Shown here piece after piece: positions 33,113 through 42,452 of a stretch of 64,000 nucleotides of DNA; position 1 is the first letter of the stretch, and each line of letters opens with the position of its first letter. The notes beneath the pieces were generated by a model. It saw only the letters and a program-made list of their open reading frames with translations, was not told where the DNA came from and did not search any database. The position numbers and the translations under genes were made by a program. Origin of the DNA: Shewanella khirikhana (lineage in GTDB: Bacteria; Pseudomonadota; Gammaproteobacteria; Enterobacterales; Shewanellaceae); contig NZ_CP020373.1 of assembly GCF_003957745.1 (NCBI RefSeq), positions 4,219,001-4,283,000 on the forward strand, read 5' to 3'.

Positions 33113-34069
33113 CTGAAACGCTCATAAAAGCAGCTTAATTTGATCTGAAAGTTACAATTAAGAGCCTATAAACAGGCGCTTAGGTTTTTAGTAGTCGTTC
33201 ATGGAATTTTTTCTGATCAAAAGGCTACATCCAGAGTCTTTACTCAGCTTCTCACTGTTTTGCCGGATTTGATACGGATTGTTCGGCCTTTGAGACTGCT
33301 GAGAGTGACTAACACGTCCACCGGTAACCGCATTCACAAGCCGTAAACTGACCTCTGACGCGCTGTGCACAAGACCCGGAGAGCGCAGAGGTTTGGCTGC
33401 TGCACTTACCTTTATGCACACAGATGATTTTTACATTTTTATATCAATTGCTTATCACCAAAGGGCGAGCGCTCTCTTGTTACTGTCTGGCGTGATAGCG
33501 CAAGACGCAATTGTTCATAAAGGACTAGTTCGTCTCGCACTAGCGCCAGGCGCAATCATTCGGGCTGAGGCCAGTTAACTGCAGCCGCGCCGACGTCTGG
33601 CGCTGAGTTTCAGCGTTGCCTGGATGTTCTATCTGGTGAGTAGCGATGTGGTGAGCAGCGCATCGAGATGCGCGAGTGTGGAGAGAAGTTTGGTGACAAG
33701 TGCGGTGACAAATGTGGAGAGAAGTGTGGAAAGAAGCAGCAGGAAGACCCGGGGCTATCAGAAGTCGGTTTACAGAAACAGAAGTAGCGGGAAGCCCAGC
33801 TACACCAGCAATCTGAGCTGCGCTGAGGCGGAATTGAACGCTAAGCGCGGCTTACCCTGTCAGCTGAGGTGACCAAACAAGGGGCTGACAGTAAGGAAGA
33901 TGCAGAAATCGGAATTGAGCGTATAAAAGAGGTATAACAAGATCTGTTACGGCGATAACTGATATTCTTTTATTTTCAGAAGTTTATCTTGCTGGTGTTG
34001 GCAGGGTAAAGCCGCTGGCGGCGACACTGCGCCGCCAACGGACTTACAGAGGTTATCAGTCAGAGGTTA
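33113..34069. other. Gene-poor gap between spf and polA
   Basis: No convincing gene was found here. Short open frames exist (33188-33421 minus, 33624-33872 plus) but lack good start signals and recognisable protein character. Visible structure includes an inverted repeat AGCGCCAG...CTGGCGCT (33542-33549 with 33597-33604), a bulged stem CCTCTG...CAGAGG around 33351-33391, and a purine-rich imperfect repeat at 33677-33736 in which TGTGGAGAGAAGT occurs twice. Confidence 0.6.
34016..34037 (-). terminator. Hairpin downstream of polA, possible terminator
   Basis: TGGCGGCG/CGCCGCCA with a six-base loop, 33 bases beyond the polA stop. The following minus-strand bases GCGGCTTTACC contain only a short T-run, so termination efficiency is uncertain. 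Confidence 0.45.
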
Positions 34070-34074
34070 TCAGT
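34047..34074. repeat. 14-bp perfect tandem duplication across the polA stop codon
   Basis: CAGAGGTTATCAGT occurs twice in tandem (34047-34060 and 34061-34074). The polA stop lies in the second copy and an equivalent triplet lies in the first. Confidence 0.9.
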
Positions 34075-36841
34075 GGGCCTGATCCCAGTTGTCGCCAAGC
34101 CCCGCTTCGGCCAATAGTGGCACATCCAGTCTGGCGGCGGCCGCCATCATTTCACACACCTTGTCTTTCAGGGCATCGGCCTTATCGGCATCCACCTCGA
34201 AAACCAGTTCATCGTGCACCTGCATGATCATCTTAATTTCGCCCTGGGTCTCGGTGTTAATCCAGTGCTGAATGGCAATCATGGCCTTCTTGATGATGTC
34301 AGCTGCCGTGCCCTGCATCGGGGCGTTAATGGCGGCGCGCTCGGCGGCCTGACGGCGCATCGCGTTGCGGTCGCGGATTTCCGGCAGATAAAGACGGCGG
34401 CCAAACAGGGTGGCCACATAGCCTTGCTCCGAGGCCATGGCACGGGTGTCTTCCATGTACTTAAGCACGCCAGGGTAGCGCTTAAAGTAGGTGTCGATAT
34501 AGCTTTGTGCCTCGTTGCGGGGAATATCCAACTGACGGGCCAGACCAAAAGCCGACATGCCGTAAATCAGACCGAAGTTCACCGCCTTGGCGCGGCGGCG
34601 CTGTTCAGGCGTCACCGTCTCGAAGGCCACGTCGAACACTTCGGCGGCGGTGGCGCGGTGAATGTCCTTACCTTCGGCAAAGGCACGCAGCAGGCCTTCA
34701 TCCTGGGACAGATGCGCCATGATCCTCAGTTCAATCTGCGAGTAGTCTGCCGCCAGAATGCGTTTGCCCTCGGGCGCAACAAAGGCCTGACGGATACGAC
34801 GGCCTTCCTCGGTACGAATAGGAATGTTCTGCAGGTTAGGGTCGCTGGACGACAAACGGCCGGTGGCGGCGTTGGCCTGATGATAGCTGGTGTGCACCCG
34901 ACCGGTGCGGCCATTGATCATCAGTGGCAGCTTATCGGTGTAGGTGCTCTTGAGCTTGGTCAGACTGCGATGCTCGAGGATGATCTTAGGCAGCGGGTAG
35001 TCCAGTGCCAGCTCAACCAAGACTTCTTCGGCGGTGGAAGGCGCGCCCTTTGGGGTCTTTTTGATGACCGGATAACCCAGCTTGGTGAAAAACAGCTCCT
35101 GCAACTGCTTGGTCGACGACAGATTGAAGGGCTCACCGGCAATCTCGTGGGCCTTTTTTTCAAGCTCATCAATCTTGCGTGCCAGCTCCTCACTCTGCTG
35201 ACCCAGCAGCATGCTGTCGATAAGTACGCCGCGGCGCTCGATATCAGACAGCACATCAATCAGCGGCAGTTCGAGCTCGGTAAATACTGACTCCAGGCCT
35301 TCTTCTTTACTGAGGCGCGGCCACAAATGTTGATGCAGTCTTAAGGTGATATCGGCATCTTCGGCCGCATAGGGGGCGGCTTGTTCGAGGGCAATCTGGT
35401 TGAAGGTGAGCTGTTTGGCACCTTTACCGGCAATCTCTTCGAAGCTGATATTCTTGTGGCCCAGATACTTGAGCGCCAGACCGTCCATGTCGTGGCGACT
35501 GGCCACCGAGTTGAACACGTAGGATTCGAGCATGGTATCGAAGGCCACGCCTTTAAGCTGGATACCGGCATTGGCCAGCACGCTCATATCGTACTTGAGG
35601 TTCTGGCCCACTTTTTTGATGGCGGGATTTTCAAGCAGTGGCTTGAGCTTGGCCAGGGTGGCGTCCCGCGGCAGCTGCTCCGGCGCGCCGGGATAGTCGT
35701 GCCCCAGCGGCAGGTAAGCAGCCTTACCGGGTTCAATGGCGAAGGACAGGCCCACCAATTCGGCCTGCATATAGTCGAGACTGGTAGTCTCGGTATCTAC
35801 CGCTATCAGTTCGGCCTTGCCGAGCTTCTCAAGCCAGGCATCCAGCTCGGCGTCGGTCAGCAGGGTGTCGTATTGGGTTTCGATGGCGGCAGCCACCGGT
35901 GTTTCGGTAGTCTCCTGGCTTGCCTGCGCTGCAGAAGCCCTGGCGCCGAGGGGTGACTTGTTGTCCAGCACTTCGGCAAGCCAGCGCTTGAACTCCATCT
36001 CGCCATAGCAGGCAATCAATTCGTCACGATCCGGCTCGGTGAGCGACAGCTGATGCCAGTCCTGCTCAAGCTCTACATCGGTTTTGATGGTAGCAAGCTG
36101 ATAAGACAGCTCCAGCATTTCGGCATTGTCGCGAATTTTGGCTGCCATGGTTTTGGCGCCGCGAAAGCCCAGGTCTGTGACGCAATCGGGCTCGGCCAGC
36201 AGTTTTGCCACACCGCCTGCGCCTGTGAGCATTGCCAGCGCGGTCTTCTCGCCAACGCCGGGCAGACCTGGGATGTTATCGGCCTTATCACCCATCATCG
36301 CCAGCAGGTCGATAATCAGCTCCGGCCCCACGCCGAACTTGGTGGTCACTTCGTCCGGGCCAAGGATGGTGTCAGTCATGGTGTTGATCAGGGTGATATG
36401 TTCGTTCACCAGCTGAGCCATGTCTTTATCGCCGGTGCTGATAAGCACGCTGCGACCTTCGTTGCCGGCCTGCACGGCAATGGTACCAATCACGTCGTCG
36501 GCCTCAACGCCGGAAATGCTGATAAGCGGAATACCCAGCGCCTTGATGATGCGATGCAGCGGCGCAATCTGGCTGCGCAGGTCGTCAGGCATCGGCGGAC
36601 GGTGGGCCTTATAGTCGGCAAACATTTCATTGCGGAAGGTTGGGCCCTTGGCATCGAATACCACTGCCATCTGAGTGGGCTGGTAGCGTGACAACAGGCT
36701 TCTGAGCATGTTGACCACACCATAAACGGCGCCGGTCGCCTCTCCCTTGGAGTTGGTCAGGTGAGGGGGCGCGTAATAGGCGCGGTAGAGGTAAGAGGAA
36801 CCATCCACAAGGATGAGAGGGTTGCTGGCTATATCAGGCAT
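34070..36841 (-). CDS. polA: DNA polymerase I
   Basis: 923 residues from the ATG beginning MPDIASNPLILVDGSSYLYR, which aligns with the Escherichia coli N-terminus; a longer frame from 36889 is unlikely. The order is the 5'-3' exonuclease domain (about 1-290), a 3'-5' exonuclease domain with an intact acidic motif (LIAVDTETTSLDYM) and the family A polymerase domain. Polymerase motif A has D699 (DYSQIELRIMAHLS), motif B RRAKAVNFGLIYG, and motif C QVHDELVFEV. It fills gaps and removes RNA primers. The exact initiation codon has no strong ribosome site. Spot 42 is downstream on the same strand. Confidence 0.97.
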   Translation of the reverse strand: MPDIASNPLILVDGSSYLYRAYYAPPHLTNSKGEATGAVYGVVNMLRSLLSRYQPTQMAVVFDAKGPTFRNEMFADYKAHRPPMPDDLRSQIAPLHRIIKALGIPLISISGVEADDVIGTIAVQAGNEGRSVLISTGDKDMAQLVNEHITLINTMTDTILGPDEVTTKFGVGPELIIDLLAMMGDKADNIPGLPGVGEKTALAMLTGAGGVAKLLAEPDCVTDLGFRGAKTMAAKIRDNAEMLELSYQLATIKTDVELEQDWHQLSLTEPDRDELIACYGEMEFKRWLAEVLDNKSPLGARASAAQASQETTETPVAAAIETQYDTLLTDAELDAWLEKLGKAELIAVDTETTSLDYMQAELVGLSFAIEPGKAAYLPLGHDYPGAPEQLPRDATLAKLKPLLENPAIKKVGQNLKYDMSVLANAGIQLKGVAFDTMLESYVFNSVASRHDMDGLALKYLGHKNISFEEIAGKGAKQLTFNQIALEQAAPYAAEDADITLRLHQHLWPRLSKEEGLESVFTELELPLIDVLSDIERRGVLIDSMLLGQQSEELARKIDELEKKAHEIAGEPFNLSSTKQLQELFFTKLGYPVIKKTPKGAPSTAEEVLVELALDYPLPKIILEHRSLTKLKSTYTDKLPLMINGRTGRVHTSYHQANAATGRLSSSDPNLQNIPIRTEEGRRIRQAFVAPEGKRILAADYSQIELRIMAHLSQDEGLLRAFAEGKDIHRATAAEVFDVAFETVTPEQRRRAKAVNFGLIYGMSAFGLARQLDIPRNEAQSYIDTYFKRYPGVLKYMEDTRAMASEQGYVATLFGRRLYLPEIRDRNAMRRQAAERAAINAPMQGTAADIIKKAMIAIQHWINTETQGEIKMIMQVHDELVFEVDADKADALKDKVCEMMAAAARLDVPLLAEAGLGDNWDQAH

Positions 36842-37227
36842 AAAATAGGCGTCGACAGTCCATGGATTCTTGGGGGCTAAGCATGCCACAGATACGGAAA
36901 TTCGGCCACAGCGAACGGCTCACGGCCTGTGGATAAGTCTGTGAGCTAAAAGATCAACAAATTGGAATGTCATTCGATAATGCTGAAGGGCAATTTTATA
37001 TGTTGTTGATTATTATTGTTTTTCAAGTTTTCTGTGAGGAGCTTGGCAATTCCGTTAAATCTTCCTGATCTGTGGATTTCTTTGTTGGTTGTTTTTATTT
37101 GCCCGGCGAGCCATGCTACTTCCTGTTGCTCGCCAAAGCTGATGAATAAACTTAGCACGATTTTTAATCAGATCAACCGATCTGTGTCAGTTTTGTTAAA
37201 ACCAAATTACATAAGAGGGAATTTTTT
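36842..37227. other. Intergenic region between divergent polA and elbB
   Basis: AT-rich region of 386 bases with no recognised gene. Besides a DnaA box near polA it holds an inverted repeat GGCGAGC...GCTCGCC (37105-37111 with 37128-37134). Short open frames on both strands look non-coding. Confidence 0.6.
36928..36936 (-). promoter_or_regulatory. DnaA box upstream of polA
   Basis: TGTGGATAA on the plus strand is TTATCCACA on the minus strand, the strict DnaA-box consensus, 87 bases before the polA ATG. It may let DnaA influence polA transcription. Confidence 0.5.
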
Positions 37228-37881
37228 ATGAAGAATATCGCAGTCCTGCTGGCCGGCTGTGGCGTGTTCGACGGCAGTGAAATTCATGAGGCGGTACTGA
37301 CATTGCTGAGCCTGTCCCGGGCGGGCGCGACCTACCAGTGTTTTGCGCCGGATATTCCCCTGTTGCATGTGGTTAATCATGCCTCCGGCGAGGTCGCTCA
37401 GGGCGAAAGCCGCAACGTATTGGTCGAGGCGGCGCGCATTGCCCGTGGCGATATCAAGGCCACTTCTGAGCTGGATGTGACCGCCTTCGATGCGCTGATC
37501 ATTCCCGGCGGCTTTGGCGCGGCCAAGAACCTGTGTAACTTTGCATTGGTGGGCGCCGACTGCGACCTAGCCCCCGAGGTGCGCGATTTTATCGCTGAGT
37601 TTGTACTGGCGAAAAAGCCGGTGGGCTTTATCTGTATTGCCCCAGTGATGATCCCCAAGCTTTACGGCAAGGGCGCCAAAGGCACCATAGGGACCGACAA
37701 GGGCACCGGCGAGGCTTTCAGCGCCATGGGCGGTGAGCATCAGGATGCATCAGTGCATGACATCGTAGTGGATGAGGCCAACAAGGTGGTGAGCACCCCC
37801 GCTTATATGCTGGCGGGCAGCATTGCCGAGGCGCACTCGGGCATCGAAAAGCTGGTCAATAAAGTATTGGCGATGGCCTGA
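37228..37881 (+). CDS. elbB: Isoprenoid biosynthesis glyoxalase ElbB
   Basis: 217 residues, DJ-1/PfpI superfamily. It begins MKNIAVLLAGCGVFDGSEIHEAVLTLLSL; the nucleophile-elbow cysteine is in KKPVGFICIAPVM, and IIPGGFGAAKNLCNFA and GGEHQDASVHDIVVDEANKVVSTPAYM are family signatures. It has been linked to isoprenoid synthesis and shows glyoxalase activity in Escherichia coli. AAGAGGGA precedes the ATG. It is divergent from polA. Confidence 0.93.
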   Translation: MKNIAVLLAGCGVFDGSEIHEAVLTLLSLSRAGATYQCFAPDIPLLHVVNHASGEVAQGESRNVLVEAARIARGDIKATSELDVTAFDALIIPGGFGAAKNLCNFALVGADCDLAPEVRDFIAEFVLAKKPVGFICIAPVMIPKLYGKGAKGTIGTDKGTGEAFSAMGGEHQDASVHDIVVDEANKVVSTPAYMLAGSIAEAHSGIEKLVNKVLAMA

Positions 37882-37916
37882 CCGTCGTCAGCGGTTGTCG
37901 CTGCCCAGCAAAACGC

Positions 37917-38747
37917 TCAGCGGCGACGACTGTCCCACAGTCCCTGCAATAACCCTACTGCAAGGCCGCCCAGGTGGGCGCCATTGGCCATGGACAGGCC
38001 AAGAATGTCGAAGAACCCCAGCACCAGCCAGATCACCATAAAGCCCATATAGCTTGCGGGCAGGCCTATGCCTGCGGCAGGTTTGCGTACACCCATTATC
38101 CAGGTGTAGCCAGCGACGGCATACACCACCCCGGAGAGGCCGCCAAAATTGGGGCCCGACACAAAGTACTGCAGCACGTTGGGCAGGGTGCCCGCCACCA
38201 GTAGCAGAATCAGCAGTGGCGCTGTACCGATGCGGGTTTCGATTTTGCCACCCAGATACCACCACCACAGCAGGTTAAAGCTGATATGCATCAGCGAAAA
38301 ATGCAGCAGTGATGGGGTAAACACCCGCCAGACTTCGCTGGTGTTCATCGGGCCTGTGGCACCGAAAAAGCTAAGCAGTTCATAGGTTTGACTGGCAAAG
38401 CCCAGGTTGAGGGCGCCATAAACCAGCATGCAGGCGGCAAAGATAATCAGGGTGAGTGGGCCGGCGGCAGTCACGAAGCGGCTCAGCAGGGCAAGCCCAG
38501 GGGCACCGTAATCCAGATTGGCCGAAGTGGTGCCGGTTTCCCAGGAGGCGGCAAGGTACTTGTCGTCGGTGGGATGCTGCACAAAATAGTCGAACTCGGC
38601 CTTGGCGGCAGGATAATCGCTGCCATTTACCACCAGGAGCACCACGGCGTTTTCGTCCGCGGCCAGTCGGCATTCAATGCCGCGACTCTTGAGGTAATCC
38701 ACCAGTGCCTGAGCGGCTCTGGGGTTTGGCAGGCGACCGAATTCCAT
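37917..38747 (-). CDS. glpG: Rhomboid intramembrane serine protease GlpG
   Basis: 276 residues, identical in length to the Escherichia coli enzyme. An N-terminal cytoplasmic domain (about 1-80) is followed by six transmembrane helices. The catalytic dyad is S205 in GGLSGVVYA and H258 in ANGAHLGGL; the HISFNLLWWWYLG segment carries the conserved oxyanion histidine and asparagine. It cleaves transmembrane substrates. The ATG overlaps the glpE stop by one base, so the pair is coupled; the glycerol regulon genes are absent here. Confidence 0.95.
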   Translation of the reverse strand: MEFGRLPNPRAAQALVDYLKSRGIECRLAADENAVVLLVVNGSDYPAAKAEFDYFVQHPTDDKYLAASWETGTTSANLDYGAPGLALLSRFVTAAGPLTLIIFAACMLVYGALNLGFASQTYELLSFFGATGPMNTSEVWRVFTPSLLHFSLMHISFNLLWWWYLGGKIETRIGTAPLLILLLVAGTLPNVLQYFVSGPNFGGLSGVVYAVAGYTWIMGVRKPAAGIGLPASYMGFMVIWLVLGFFDILGLSMANGAHLGGLAVGLLQGLWDSRRR

Positions 38748-39055
38748 CAGAGGTTCGCCTGAGCCCAGGCGCTGTAACCGCCATCGAGGCTATACACCTC
38801 ATCGAAGCCCTGTTCAACCAGATAGCCGGCAGCACTTTGGCTGCTGATGCCGTGGTAGCACACCACGACCAAAGGCTTGTCCATATCGGCTTCGGCGATA
38901 AAGCGCGCCAGATTGTCATTGCTGAGATTGACCGAACCTTCGATATGGCTGTGGGCAAAACTCTGGGGATCGCGGATATCGGCGATTTGCACACCCTCGC
39001 CCTGTTCGGCGCGCAGGTGGATAAGCTCATTTACACTCAGATGTTTGAATGACAT
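38747..39055 (-). CDS. glpE: Thiosulfate sulfurtransferase GlpE
   Basis: 102 residues, a single rhodanese domain with catalytic C66 in CYHGISS, typical of GlpE. It transfers sulfane sulfur from thiosulfate to cyanide or thioredoxin in the cytosol. Conserved ADIRDPQSF and DGGYSAW segments are present. It is followed by glpG at a one-base overlap, the usual glpE-glpG order. Confidence 0.93.
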   Translation of the reverse strand: MSFKHLSVNELIHLRAEQGEGVQIADIRDPQSFAHSHIEGSVNLSNDNLARFIAEADMDKPLVVVCYHGISSQSAAGYLVEQGFDEVYSLDGGYSAWAQANL

Positions 39056-39158
39056 AAGATTCTCAAAAAGCGAGCGGCGCGTCGGCGCCAGGCTGTGATC
39101 TGTACTCTAGTGTGCAACAGGGCGCCATAGTCTGTACAGCGCCCTGTGCGATGCCGGA

Positions 39159-40184
39159 TTAATCCCAGCTGAGGATGACCTTGCCGGACTGGCCGGAGCG
39201 CATGGCATCGAAGCCCTGCTGGAAGTCGTCCACCTTGAAGTGGTGGGTGATGATAGGAGACAGATCCAGGCCAGATTGCAGCAGGCTGGCCATCTTGTAC
39301 CAGGTCTCAAACATTTCGCGGCCGTAGATGCCCTTGATGATGAGGCCCTTGAAGATCACCTTGCTCCAGTCGATTGCCATCTCGCCGCCGGGAATACCCA
39401 GCATGGCGATTTTGCCGCCGTGGTTCATGGTATCCAGCATGGCGTGGAAGGCAGCCGGTACGCCGGACATTTCCAGGCCCACGTCGAAGCCTTCGGTCAT
39501 GCCGAGGTCTTTCATCACGTCTTTCAGGCTTTCTTTGGCCACGTTAACGGCGCGGGTGGCGCCCATCTTGCGGGCCAGTTCCAGGCGGTATTCGTTCACG
39601 TCGGTGATTACCACATGACGGGCACCTACGTGACGGCACACGGCGGCAGCCATGATGCCAATAGGACCGGCGCCGGTGATCAGCACATCTTCGCCAACCA
39701 GATCGAACGACAGCGCTGTGTGCACAGCGTTGCCGAAGGGGTCGAAGATTGCCGCCAGATCGTCGCTGATATCATCGGGGATCTTGAAGGCGTTAAAGGC
39801 CGGGATCACCAGATACTCAGCGAACGAGCCTTCACGGTTTACCCCAACGCCTGTGGTGTTGCGGCACAGGTGAGTACGGCCGGCGCGGCAGTTACGGCAG
39901 TGACCGCAGGTGATGTGGCCTTCACCGGATACCCGATCGCCAATCTTGAAACCGCGAACTTCCTGACCGATATCAACGACTTCGCCCACGTACTCGTGGC
40001 CAACCACCATGGGCACGGGAATGGTCTTTTGTGACCACTCGTCCCAGTTGTAGATATGCACGTCGGTACCGCAGATGGCGGTTTTGCGAATTTTAATCAG
40101 CAGATCGTTGTGGCCCATTTCTGGCTTGGGCGCATCAACCATCCAAATGCCTTCTTCGGGCTTGAGTTTAGCGAGTGCTTTCAT
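39159..40184 (-). CDS. tdh: L-threonine 3-dehydrogenase
   Basis: 341 residues, exactly the family length. A zinc-dependent medium-chain dehydrogenase oxidising L-threonine to 2-amino-3-ketobutyrate with NAD. The catalytic zinc site includes C38 in TAICGTDVHIYNWDEW and H-E in GHEYVGEV; the structural zinc cysteines are in CGHCRNCRAGRTHLC; the NAD-binding region is ITGAGPIGIMAAAV. It is preceded by GGAGC and follows kbl by 18 bases, so the two form the threonine degradation operon. Confidence 0.97.
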   Translation of the reverse strand: MKALAKLKPEEGIWMVDAPKPEMGHNDLLIKIRKTAICGTDVHIYNWDEWSQKTIPVPMVVGHEYVGEVVDIGQEVRGFKIGDRVSGEGHITCGHCRNCRAGRTHLCRNTTGVGVNREGSFAEYLVIPAFNAFKIPDDISDDLAAIFDPFGNAVHTALSFDLVGEDVLITGAGPIGIMAAAVCRHVGARHVVITDVNEYRLELARKMGATRAVNVAKESLKDVMKDLGMTEGFDVGLEMSGVPAAFHAMLDTMNHGGKIAMLGIPGGEMAIDWSKVIFKGLIIKGIYGREMFETWYKMASLLQSGLDLSPIITHHFKVDDFQQGFDAMRSGQSGKVILSWD

Positions 40185-40202
40185 GTGTGTGCTCCGAGGG
40201 CA

Positions 40203-41396
40203 TCAGATGATGCCCATCTCCTTACCGATACGGGTGAAGGCTTCAATGGCCTTGTCCAGCTGCGCACGGGTGTGGGCGGCGGACATCTGGGTGCGGATCC
40301 GGGCCTGGCCCTTTGGCACCACCGGGAAGGAGAAACCAATCACGTAGATGTCTTCTTTAAGCAGGCGGGCAGAAAACTCGGCCGCCAGTTTGGCATCGCC
40401 CAGCATCACAGGAACGATGGCGTGGTTGGCACCGGCCAGCTTAAAGCCAGCGGCAGACATCTGCTCGCGGAAGTAGCGGCTGTTTTCCCATACGGCTTCA
40501 CGCAGGGCCTGGCCTTCTTTGAGCATATCCAGTACGCGGATAGAGGCGGCCACGATGGCTGGAGCCAGGGAGTTGGAGAACAGGTAAGGGCGTGAGCGCT
40601 GACGCAGCCAGTCGATCACTTCTTTTTTGCCTGAGGTGTAACCACCGGAAGCGCCGCCCAGGGCCTTGCCCAGGGTGCCGGTAATGATGTCCACTCTGTC
40701 CATCACGTCGCAATATTCGTGGGTACCACGGCCGTTTTGACCAACAAAGCCCACCGCGTGGGAGTCGTCAACCATTACCAGAGCGCCGTATTGGTCGGCG
40801 AGATCGCACACACCCTTGAGGTTGGCAATTACGCCATCCATGGAGAACACGCCGTCGGTGGCGATAAGGATATGGCGGGCACCGGCGTCGCGGGCGGCCT
40901 TCAGCTGGGTTTCCAGATCGGCCATATCGTTGTTGGCGTAGCGGAAACGCATGGCTTTACACAGGCGCACGCCATCGATGATGGAAGCGTGGTTCAGGGC
41001 ATCGGAGACGATAGCATCTTCGGGGCCGAGCAGAGTCTCAAACAGACCGGCGTTGGCATCGAAGCAAGAGGAATACAGGATGGTGTCTTCGGTGCCGAGG
41101 AATTCGGACAGCTTGGCTTCCAGTTGTTTGTGGATGTCCTGGGTGCCGCAGATAAAGCGCACTGAGGCCATACCGAAGCCGTGGTCGGCCAAACCGGCCT
41201 GAGCCGCTTTTACCAGTTCTGGGTGGTTGGCAAGGCCCAGATAGTTGTTGGCACAGAAGTTAATCACTTCGTCGCCGCCCACTTTGATGGATGCCTGTTG
41301 AGGTGAGACGATCACCCGCTCGCTTTTATAAAGACCTTCGGCCTTCACGTCGGCGAGTTGCTGTTTGATCTGCTCGTAGAATGAGGTTGATGCCAC
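40203..41396 (-). CDS. kbl: Glycine C-acetyltransferase (2-amino-3-ketobutyrate CoA ligase)
   Basis: 397-398 residues from a GTG with AAGGAG six bases upstream; the frame reaches 41462 but the extra N-terminus has no start signal and is absent from known Kbl. PLP enzyme of the alpha-oxoamine synthase family; the lysine motif TLGKALGGASGGYTSGKKE and substrate loops (INFCANNYLGLANHPEL, DDSHAVGFVG) are intact. It splits 2-amino-3-ketobutyrate with CoA into glycine and acetyl-CoA, completing the reaction begun by Tdh. First gene of the kbl-tdh operon. Confidence 0.97.
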   Translation of the reverse strand: MASTSFYEQIKQQLADVKAEGLYKSERVIVSPQQASIKVGGDEVINFCANNYLGLANHPELVKAAQAGLADHGFGMASVRFICGTQDIHKQLEAKLSEFLGTEDTILYSSCFDANAGLFETLLGPEDAIVSDALNHASIIDGVRLCKAMRFRYANNDMADLETQLKAARDAGARHILIATDGVFSMDGVIANLKGVCDLADQYGALVMVDDSHAVGFVGQNGRGTHEYCDVMDRVDIITGTLGKALGGASGGYTSGKKEVIDWLRQRSRPYLFSNSLAPAIVAASIRVLDMLKEGQALREAVWENSRYFREQMSAAGFKLAGANHAIVPVMLGDAKLAAEFSARLLKEDIYVIGFSFPVVPKGQARIRTQMSAAHTRAQLDKAIEAFTRIGKEMGII

Positions 41397-41692
41397 TTGT
41401 CTCTCCTTAGTTAACTTTATTCTGCTTTTGTTGGAGTGGCGGCATTCTACCCCTAAACTCAATTGGCCCGCAGCTTATTTTTGCTGCATGAATGACCGCA
41501 TAAATTGCGCTAGGGCGTGCGAGGTTTTCACATAAGAAAAACTAATTTGTAACCTTGGGGTAGGCCGCACAGGTCTGTGTTTGATTGTAGTCCTGTCGCG
41601 GTGAAAATGTCACCAGTCAGACGGTGGCAATGTGGCCGGGCTCATGGCTGAGCCCGTGTCTGGAATTTACCTTGGGGTGAGCGCAGCGGCTG

Positions 41693-42328
41693 TCAGGCAG
41701 CCAGCTCCTGAAAGTGCTGTTCGAGCCGGTCGAAGGTAGGCAGGGAGTCCGGGGTGGCATAGGCCTTGAAAATCATCAGCACCCGCAGCAGGCCTTCGTA
41801 CAGCGAGCCCTTGTTGATGGTGGCAATGCTTGATTGAGTCAGTTTGTAGCTGATCCAAAAGCCGATGATCATCTTGATGGTATCGGCCAGGTCGCTGATG
41901 CGATCGTCCGGAATGATAAAGATGCCGTCTTGCTTGAGCTGCTTCAGTACCCCGATGGATTGCTCGAGTACCGCCTGTTGCGCCTTGAGGTAGCGCGACT
42001 TGAGGGTTTCATCCCGCGCCAGGATGTCGGCCAGGTTGGCGTACATAAAGCGGAACTGCCACATGGTGTAAAACATGGCGTCGAAGTAGCCCATCAGCAG
42101 TTCCAAATCCACCTTCTGGCCATCGTAGGGTTTGAAGCCTGAGAGCAGGTGCTGTTCGTACTGATCGAAGATGCAGCGAATAATGTCTTCTTTATTGCGG
42201 AAGTGGTAGTAAAGGTTTCCGGGGCTGATATCCAGATGGGCGGCGATGTGGTTAGTGGTAATGGTTCGCTCGCCATGCTCGTTAAAGAGCTCCAGACTGG
42301 CCTGGATAATTTTATCGCGGGTCTTCAT
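41693..42328 (-). CDS. TetR-family transcriptional regulator
   Basis: 211 residues. The N-terminal helix-turn-helix (IIQASLELFNEHGERTITTNHIAAHLDISPGNLYYHFRNKEDI) is classical TetR. The C-terminal domain is all-helical and of an unassigned ligand type. It is divergent from waaA across only about 125 bases, so it could influence waaA or itself. No operator was recognised. Confidence 0.85.
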   Translation of the reverse strand: MKTRDKIIQASLELFNEHGERTITTNHIAAHLDISPGNLYYHFRNKEDIIRCIFDQYEQHLLSGFKPYDGQKVDLELLMGYFDAMFYTMWQFRFMYANLADILARDETLKSRYLKAQQAVLEQSIGVLKQLKQDGIFIIPDDRISDLADTIKMIIGFWISYKLTQSSIATINKGSLYEGLLRVLMIFKAYATPDSLPTFDRLEQHFQELAA

Positions 42329-42452
42329 GGGTATCCTGTCTTATTCTTGGCGGCCGCTTCCCGGCGGGTCGCTCTGTGCTTATGTCTGCATCCCGGGTTA
42401 TGGTAGCATTGCCGCAATTCATCAGGCAAAACTCATACATATCTTGGTTCTT

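Noticed and set aside
33188..33421. 77-codon open frame on the minus strand between spf and polA
   Set aside because: It starts at a GTG directly after a stop codon with no ribosome site, and no protein character was recognised; it could still be a small protein.
33624..33872. 82-codon open frame on the plus strand
   Set aside because: It translates the purine-rich repeat into Ser/Arg-rich low complexity and has no start signal.
36970..37231. Short open frames on both strands between polA and elbB
   Set aside because: AT-rich sequence without ribosome sites or family resemblance; treated as intergenic.
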